In this document: in pieces, positions 14,550 to 19,759 of the stretch
Position numbering within the stretch: position 1 is the first letter of the stretch
How the letters are laid out: every line of letters begins with the position of its first letter
Source: Rhodoferax sp.
GTDB taxonomy: Bacteria; Pseudomonadota; Gammaproteobacteria; Burkholderiales; Burkholderiaceae_C
Assembly: GCA_029865675.1 (NCBI GenBank)
Contig: JARXAU010000036.1
Location: 1-19,759 of the forward strand
Length of the DNA stretch: 19,759 nucleotides
Direction of reading: 5' to 3'
Notes under the pieces: model-generated
The model's input: the letters and a program-made list of their open reading frames with translations, nothing else
The model's database searches: none
What the model was told of the DNA's origin: nothing
Made by a program: the position numbers and the translations under genes

Positions 14550-16874
14550 TTATCGGCGTAGCAGCTTGATTGGACCTGTCACACCGCCGCTGCTGAAGCT
14601 CCCGACTCCAGCACCCGTGTTGAAGTCCAGTGTGCCGGTTACGGTGGACGAGCCGCCGCCGCTAAAGGCATTGGTAAATCCGAACGCACCTGTAGCAGGG
14701 TTGAATGTGCTTAGTGTGCAATTGTCCCCAGTGCTTGTGCAAGAGAACTGCCCGCTCGCACTGAGGTAAACCGTACCGCCCACGGTGGTCGGAGCACTTT
14801 CAGGATAGGCGTCCCAGTAGCCCTGGTACGAGGTGAATGTCAGTGCCAGCGGCACACTGGGGTCATGGGCAGGCAAGCCCAGCTGAGCAGCGGCCGCATT
14901 TAGTGCAGCAAGGTTCAAACGCGCGCTGCTATAGGTAGCGGCACGGTTCTGGTAACCGAAATACACGTAGCCATCGCGCTCCACAAACACCCGGGTGTAG
15001 TCCAAGTTTCCGAAGTAAGCCGGCAAACCGCTAAACGACAGAGTGCGTCCATCGCCCAAGGTCTGGATTGCGTAGCTGCCGGTGCCCGTGAGCGTGCAGT
15101 TGCGTACGTTGCCGTCATAGCGCTCTTGGCACTGGTAGTACTTGGCAACGTTGCCGTCGGCAAACGCCACGCGCAAGCGGGTGTTGGTGGTGTAGTAGGT
15201 GCTGGCCTGCACTACGCCGTTGACGGTGCTTGCGTTGGCGCTTGCAGTGCCGACGGTCCCCATGGAAAGGGTGGTGGCACCCCAGCCCTCATTGGTCGTT
15301 CCGCTGTCCATGCTGCCACTCAGCCCGGTTACGGTCTTTTTGGTTCCAACGCAGGGTGTTCCCTTACTGATTGCAATGAGTTTTTCCAAAGTGACATTAA
15401 GAACGGTGGATGCCGGACTTGGGCTGGCGTTGCATGCGGTCGCATTTCCCGAAGCCAACTTGGCGTCTTGCAACGCGACGTAGTTGTCCGAGCCCGGGTA
15501 ATAAGTAACGGCGTTACTCAAGGCGGTGCTGGTTTGGTAATTCACCTTGCTGCCTGTAGGGAACACAGTTGTTGTCCCCAAAATACTGGCAGCAGATGCG
15601 TCCGTTCCATCGCCAATGGCAATATTGGTGTAGCCTTGGCTGCGAATGCTTTTGTAGACGTCAACCATGGCTTTTCCGCTCACATCCACGCTGGTGCGGG
15701 TGCCGCTACCGGTTTCACGGTTGTCGCAATAGTTGTACTTGCTAAAGCCTTTAGCGTCCCGCAGGGTCTGGGTGTTTTTCCAATTGATAGGGCAGGTGCG
15801 CCACTGCGTACCATTCCAATGCAGGTCGCTTCCGCGCTTGGGCGAGCTGCCTGCGCCCCAGGCGGCGGTATTGGTCGAACCGCTATTTTGGTAGCGGTAT
15901 TCGCGGTAGCCCGTCAAATTGTTGGCGTCCGGGATGTTGTCCGCCACACTGCTGGACATGAGGCGCACAAGGTAGTTATTCGCGTTGGTGTAAAGGAATT
16001 TGGAGGTTGACGCGCCAGCCGTTGCGCTGGTATCGGCGGTACTGGGCGCCTTGCTGACCTCCACCGCGGCCACTGCGCCGGCGGCGGACTGAATGCCATC
16101 GGTTTTCAGAATGTCGGTGGCTTTGCTGCTGAGCTGGGTCATGCGGTCAGTCACGCTGGTAGCAGACTGCACCGCGCTGTCATTGGCGGCGGCCACCAGT
16201 TCAGGCATCAATGCGCTGATCTTTTGTTGCACCAGCTTGTTCAAATCGGCCGGGGTGATAGTGGCACCGTCGCTGGTTTTTTGGCCTGCTGCACCGGACA
16301 CGGTCGTCGACTGCTGCTGGGTGGTCACCACGATGGCATTCGCCAGGATCTGCGCCGTTTTGGCGTCGGCACTCGTATCTTTGGTGTAGTCACTAAAAAC
16401 GGAAATATTGAGGCCTGTTTGGTCTTTTACCGCCTTTGCCGCGTCTGCGGTCGACGCGCCAGTCGATTCGATGGTGGACTGCACAAGGTTGGTGTACGGG
16501 CTGACCACTGCGGTCTGGTCTGCAGGTGCTTTCATGGTGTAAGCCACGGTCACGGCGCCGGTGTCAGCATCCACCGCATCAGTGCCAATGATGGCCACGA
16601 TGGGGTATTTCCCGACGTCCGCGTTGTCGACCGTCAGGGTTGTTTTTCCTGATACGTCGGTGGTTCCTGTGGGCTCACCAGCGTCGCAGATGCCGTTCAG
16701 GTTTTTGTCCAAGCAGGCCCTTGCGTTTTTGATGGCGCCGTCAATGACGGTAATTGCCACGTCGGTCGTGGTAGGGGGCGGTACGGTGGTGTCACCAGAG
16801 CTGCTGCTTCCCCCACCACACCCCACTAGCACCGCCAGGCTGATCGCGCCCAGCACAAATAAGCTATTTTTCAC
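14550..16874 (-). CDS. Large lipoprotein of unknown function with a calcium-loop-like motif
   Basis: The 774-residue product is a lipoprotein: signal MKNSLFVLGAISLAVLVGC with lipobox Cys19, then a Gly/Ser/Pro/Thr tether. No Asp follows the Cys, so outer-membrane targeting is likely. Residues 44-68 contain DGAIKNARACLDKNLNGICD and AGEP, an Asp/Asn-rich loop like the calcium-binding repeats of secreted bacterial proteins. Residues about 95-160 (DAVDADTG...KAPADQTAVVSPYTNLVQ) resemble a segment seen in other surface lipoproteins. The remaining 600 residues are Thr/Ser/Asn-rich, beta-type, with scattered cysteines and no enzyme motif I recognise. The GTG start at 16874 is chosen because AAAGGA sits six bases upstream; a TTG at 16892 would put extra residues ahead of the signal. 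It diverges from the LuxR-type gene. It may be a surface adhesin or binding protein, but that is a guess. Confidence 0.75.
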   Translation of the reverse strand: MKNSLFVLGAISLAVLVGCGGGSSSSGDTTVPPPTTTDVAITVIDGAIKNARACLDKNLNGICDAGEPTGTTDVSGKTTLTVDNADVGKYPIVAIIGTDAVDADTGAVTVAYTMKAPADQTAVVSPYTNLVQSTIESTGASTADAAKAVKDQTGLNISVFSDYTKDTSADAKTAQILANAIVVTTQQQSTTVSGAAGQKTSDGATITPADLNKLVQQKISALMPELVAAANDSAVQSATSVTDRMTQLSSKATDILKTDGIQSAAGAVAAVEVSKAPSTADTSATAGASTSKFLYTNANNYLVRLMSSSVADNIPDANNLTGYREYRYQNSGSTNTAAWGAGSSPKRGSDLHWNGTQWRTCPINWKNTQTLRDAKGFSKYNYCDNRETGSGTRTSVDVSGKAMVDVYKSIRSQGYTNIAIGDGTDASAASILGTTTVFPTGSKVNYQTSTALSNAVTYYPGSDNYVALQDAKLASGNATACNASPSPASTVLNVTLEKLIAISKGTPCVGTKKTVTGLSGSMDSGTTNEGWGATTLSMGTVGTASANASTVNGVVQASTYYTTNTRLRVAFADGNVAKYYQCQERYDGNVRNCTLTGTGSYAIQTLGDGRTLSFSGLPAYFGNLDYTRVFVERDGYVYFGYQNRAATYSSARLNLAALNAAAAQLGLPAHDPSVPLALTFTSYQGYWDAYPESAPTTVGGTVYLSASGQFSCTSTGDNCTLSTFNPATGAFGFTNAFSGGGSSTVTGTLDFNTGAGVGSFSSGGVTGPIKLLRR

Positions 16875-16880
16875 GGTATT

Positions 16881-16886
16881 TCCTTT
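16881..16886 (-). promoter_or_regulatory. Ribosome-binding site selecting the GTG start at 16874
   Basis: Minus-strand AAAGGA is six bases before GTG AAA AAT AGC. It overlaps the coding part of the alternative TTG start at 16892, which argues that GTG is the true start. Confidence 0.75.
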
Positions 16887-17003
16887 TTTCAATTGGTTAA
16901 CAATAAAAAGACGGTTGCCAAAGCAATCGACGAACCAATGTAGGCTTGAACTGGTGTTTTTTGTTCCCGCACCGCCCTGGAAGTACCGGGAAATGCAGTC
17001 CAG

Positions 17004-17019
17004 TCACCCGAAAAGGTGA
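17004..17019. promoter_or_regulatory. Small inverted repeat upstream of the LuxR-type gene
   Basis: TCACC and GGTGA flank a six-base CGAAAA spacer, 76 bases upstream of the ATG at 17095 and within the 220-base divergent region between the lipoprotein and regulator genes. A dimeric regulator could bind such a site, but the arms are short and chance is possible. Confidence 0.25.
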
Positions 17020-17094
17020 TGCTTTGGCGGCTGCAAACCCTGACACTTGACGTGCACGCCAGAAACCCCATCCAACGCACCACCACCGCACGCC

Positions 17095-18969
17095 ATGGAC
17101 ACCTCGACCCCCCGCTTTGCCGAACGCCTGTCTGCCGTGATCGGCCTGATTTACGACACCGCCGACGACGAGAGCCTGTGGCCCCAGTTACTCGAAGGCA
17201 TGGCGGACTTGCTGGTGGTGCCACACGACGATGCGCAAGCGGCGCTCGGTGCTGCGCCCGAGCTGGCCCTGTCCGAAGGCGGCCCCGTCGCGATCCCGAC
17301 CGCTACAAGCGAGGCAGAACAGTATTTGTGGGCCTGCTTGGCACCCCACTTTGCCCGCAGCCAACACATGCACGCCGAGCTGCGCGAGGCCGAAATGGAG
17401 CGCGATTTGCTGGAGCGCGTGATGGACCGTTTGCCCCTGGGGATGGCCATCGTCAACGCCCAGGGCCGCACCATCAGCGCCAACCGCGCCATGCTGGCTT
17501 TGGCGCAGTCGGGTGCCGGGCTGGCGCTGCAATCGGGGCATTTGGTATCCACCCCGCCCGAGGTGTTGGCCAATGCCATAGCGCGGGTGCTGGACCGGCA
17601 GCAAGACCATGCGTGTTTTCGCTTGGAGCAAGCCGGTCGCGCGCCGTCTGCGCCAAGTGAGGCGGCTACACCTGCGCAAGCCGAACAAGGCCTGTCCATC
17701 TGGGTGAGCCGCCTGGGGCAGGTGGCCGGCCAGAGCCGCGCCATGGTGCTGGCCGCCAGCCCCGGCAGCCGCGCCTTGTCTGAAGACGGGCTGTGCGCCT
17801 TTTTTAGCCTGAGCCCGGCCGAGGCACGCTTGACGCAGCAACTGGCCTTAGGGCAAAGCATGGAAGACGCGGCCACTGCACTAGGAATTAGCCACAACAC
17901 CGCCAAAACCCAGCTCAAAAAGGTGTTTGCCAAGGTGGGCGTGAAGCGCCAGCCCGAACTGCTGCAAGCCATTTACGCCAGCCCCTTGTGGCTGGACATG
18001 GGGCCGCAAAACCGCCGACTGCAGCCCCGGCGCGCTGCGCTGCAAGCAGCACTTGCAAATGACTGCGCCTTGCCCGAAGGCAGCGGCATGCGCCTGCCCG
18101 ACGGGCGCTGGATGGCCTGGTCTGACAGCGGCGACCCGCAGGGCTGGCCGGTGCTGCTGTGCCATGGGTTTGTCGGCTCGTGCCACCTACGTCACCCCGA
18201 TGATTCGCACTTGCGCGCGCTGGGCCTACGGCTCATCATCCCTGAGCGCCCTGGTTGCGGCCACTCGGACCACCTGCCTGGGCGCAGCATCGGTGACTGG
18301 CCTGCAGATATTGCGCACCTTTTATGCCATTTGGGTATTGACGCATTTGGGGTCATTTCGTGGCAATTTGGAGCGCCGTATGCGCTTGAGTTGGCACGCT
18401 CCATGCCCCAGCGCGTGCAGGCTTTAAGCCTGGTCTCTCCGCCCGCACCGGTGTCGGGCGTCAAAGACTTGCGCCACTATTCTGGCGATGGAGCGTTTCT
18501 TATCGGTGTTGCGTTTTACACGCCGCGCCTTCTGTTACCCACATTGCACGCGGTGGTCAGCGCCGTACGCAAAAATGTTTTCAGAATCATTGACAACGAG
18601 TTGCGAGACGAGCCAGCAAGCACAGTCATCAACGACCCTCAATTTCGGGCGCGGCGCGCTCAGACGCTGCAACAAGCGACACAAAACGGTGCCCAATGCG
18701 CAGAAGCCGAAGTAATGGCGATTTACCGAACTTGGAAGACTGACTACCCATCTTGGTCGCTTCCCACCACCGTATGGCATGGTGAGGCGGACCCACAAGT
18801 GCATTGGCACGCGGGCCAGCGAGTCGCAGCGATGGTGCCGGGCGCTGCGCTGCGACTGGTGCCCGGTGCCGGCCACTTCCTGTTGTTTTCGCACTGGAAG
18901 GAGATATTGGGGGCGCTCAGAGACAGTGCTCGGCAAACCAGCCGCGCCGACTTGGCGTCCTGCGTCTAG
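17095..18969 (+). CDS. LuxR-type regulator fused to an alpha/beta-hydrolase domain lacking the nucleophile serine
   Basis: The 624-residue protein has three parts. Residues 1-230 form an N-terminal sensory region with a PAS-like core (about 105-225, VMDRLPLGMAIVNAQGRTISANRAML). Residues 237-293 form a LuxR/GerE helix-turn-helix (LSPAEARLTQQLALGQSMED, ATALGISHNTAKTQLKKVFA). Residues 325-615 form an alpha/beta-hydrolase fold (LLCHGFVGSCH, PERPGCGHSDHLPGRSIGDW, WHGEADPQV with Asp566, GAGHFLLF with His594). At the nucleophile elbow the text is FGVISWQFGAPYAL; aligned to the family form F-x-V-x-G-x-S-x-G-G-P-Y-A-L, the serine is Gln424 and the preceding Gly is Ser422. It is thus probably a non-catalytic ligand-binding domain, by inference. 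Upstream in-frame codons reach 17047, but the ATG at 17095 matches the start of the tandem paralogue. The target genes are unknown; the divergent lipoprotein gene and the paralogue are candidates. Confidence 0.85.
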   Translation: MDTSTPRFAERLSAVIGLIYDTADDESLWPQLLEGMADLLVVPHDDAQAALGAAPELALSEGGPVAIPTATSEAEQYLWACLAPHFARSQHMHAELREAEMERDLLERVMDRLPLGMAIVNAQGRTISANRAMLALAQSGAGLALQSGHLVSTPPEVLANAIARVLDRQQDHACFRLEQAGRAPSAPSEAATPAQAEQGLSIWVSRLGQVAGQSRAMVLAASPGSRALSEDGLCAFFSLSPAEARLTQQLALGQSMEDAATALGISHNTAKTQLKKVFAKVGVKRQPELLQAIYASPLWLDMGPQNRRLQPRRAALQAALANDCALPEGSGMRLPDGRWMAWSDSGDPQGWPVLLCHGFVGSCHLRHPDDSHLRALGLRLIIPERPGCGHSDHLPGRSIGDWPADIAHLLCHLGIDAFGVISWQFGAPYALELARSMPQRVQALSLVSPPAPVSGVKDLRHYSGDGAFLIGVAFYTPRLLLPTLHAVVSAVRKNVFRIIDNELRDEPASTVINDPQFRARRAQTLQQATQNGAQCAEAEVMAIYRTWKTDYPSWSLPTTVWHGEADPQVHWHAGQRVAAMVPGAALRLVPGAGHFLLFSHWKEILGALRDSARQTSRADLASCV

Positions 18970-19067
18970 GCCGATGCACTCCTATCCGCCGTATCGACGA
19001 AGCTCAATTGCCCGGTACTTTTTACCCTCGAAACCTTAAGCTCACCAACGTACCACCGCCACACACC

Positions 19068-19759
19068 ATGGAAGTTTCCCCGCCCCGCTTTGCCGAACGC
19101 CTGTCTGCCGTGATCGGCCTGATTTACGACACCGCCGACGACGAGAGCCTGTGGCCCCAGTTACTCGAAGGCATGGCGGACTTGCTGGTGGTGCCACACG
19201 ACGATGCGCCTGCGGCGCTGGGCGCTGCGCCCGAGCTGGCCCTGTCCGAAGGCGGCCCGGTCGCTATCCCGACCGCTACAAGCGAGGCAGAACAGTATTT
19301 GTGGGCCTGCCTGGCGCCCCACTTTGCCCGCAGCCAACACATGCACGCCGAACTGCGCGAGGCCGAAATGGAGCGCGATTTGCTAGAGCGCGTGATGGAC
19401 CGTTTGCCCCTGGGCATGGCAATCGTCAACGCCCAGGGCCGCACCATCAGCGCCAACCGCGCCATGCTGGCTTTGGCGCAGTCGGGTGCCGGGCTGGCGC
19501 TGCAAGCGGGGCATTTGGTCTCTGCTTCGCCCGAGGCTTTGGCCGGCGCCATAGCGCGGGTGCTGGACCGGCAGCAAGACCATGCGTGTTTTCGCTTGGA
19601 GCAAACTGGCCGGCCGGCGTCCGCGCCCAGTGGGGCCGCCGCACCTGCCCAAGCCCCACAAGGCCTGTCCATCTGGGTCAGCCGCCTGGGGCAGGTGGCC
19701 GGCCAGAGCCGCGCCATGGTGCTGGCCGCCAGCCCCGGCAGCCGCGCCTTGTCCGAAGA
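19068..19759 (+). CDS. Second LuxR-type sensor regulator, N-terminal part (runs off window)
   Basis: The frame opens with ATG at 19068 (MEVSPPRFAERLSAVIGLIY) and stays open to the window edge, covering 230 codons. It matches the first 230 residues of the gene at 17095 almost throughout, with a stretch of over 120 identical bases near the start. Differences are mostly third-position changes plus a few residues at the start and in the variable linker around residues 142-196. The PAS-like region is present; the helix-turn-helix and any hydrolase domain lie beyond the edge. The start is 98 bases after the stop of the first copy, in tandem. The leader DNA is not obviously shared with the first copy, so the two may be controlled differently. 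Whether this copy keeps a full catalytic serine cannot be seen here. Confidence 0.85.
   Translation, partial: MEVSPPRFAERLSAVIGLIYDTADDESLWPQLLEGMADLLVVPHDDAPAALGAAPELALSEGGPVAIPTATSEAEQYLWACLAPHFARSQHMHAELREAEMERDLLERVMDRLPLGMAIVNAQGRTISANRAMLALAQSGAGLALQAGHLVSASPEALAGAIARVLDRQQDHACFRLEQTGRPASAPSGAAAPAQAPQGLSIWVSRLGQVAGQSRAMVLAASPGSRALSE

Noticed and set aside
15126..16010. A 294-codon plus-strand frame opposite the lipoprotein gene
   Set aside because: No ribosome-binding site or domain features; the lipoprotein on the other strand has a signal peptide, ribosome-binding site and terminator.
17047..17094. Upstream start for the LuxR-type gene
   Set aside because: The tandem paralogue begins at the residue matching 17095, and the extra 16 codons read as non-conserved Pro/Thr-rich sequence.

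Overview
The window looks like a chromosomal segment from a beta-proteobacterium of the order Burkholderiales, most likely the family Comamonadaceae (Rhodoferax/Polaromonas-like). This rests on high-GC codon usage, the lptD-surA pair diverging from an amgK-type sugar kinase, a fused indolepyruvate:ferredoxin oxidoreductase, and a GC-rich palindromic repeat of a kind I associate with that family. The placement comes from recognising proteins and gene order, not from a database search.

Layout. Positions 1-2603 (minus) carry the start of surA (cut by the window edge) and lptD, two genes of outer-membrane biogenesis. Diverging from lptD across only 46 bases are amgK, a cell-wall sugar kinase, and rsmE, a 16S rRNA methyltransferase, probably one transcription unit (2650-4685, plus). 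The next 430 bases hold a hairpin and the decayed end of an antitoxin-like gene. Positions 5118-7655 (minus) hold an exported protein of unknown function and two tandem Sel1-repeat secreted proteins that arose by duplication. A strong terminator at 7858-7887 separates them from a 1227-residue indolepyruvate ferredoxin oxidoreductase-like enzyme (7921-11604), a Fic-family AMPylase-like protein with its own autoinhibitory motif (11711-12925) and a PLP/zinc D-serine dehydratase-like enzyme (13071-14342), all minus. A second clear terminator (14480-14513) follows a 774-residue lipoprotein of unknown function (14550-16874, minus). Diverging from it is a LuxR-type regulator fused to an alpha/beta-hydrolase domain (17095-18969, plus). 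A second, nearly identical regulator begins at 19068 and runs off the window.

Most of the genes are housekeeping or metabolic. The unusual items are: (1) an 84-base palindrome-bearing repeat, present twice in tandem and in frame, inside the amgK kinase domain between its catalytic loop and metal-binding motif; (2) the LuxR-hydrolase fusion, whose nucleophile serine position is Gln while the Asp and His are kept, which suggests a hydrolase fold turned into a ligand sensor, next to a recent tandem duplicate; (3) a Fic gene whose putative promoter spacer contains a small palindrome; and (4) the antitoxin remnant. I found no tRNA, rRNA, CRISPR array or intact insertion sequence.
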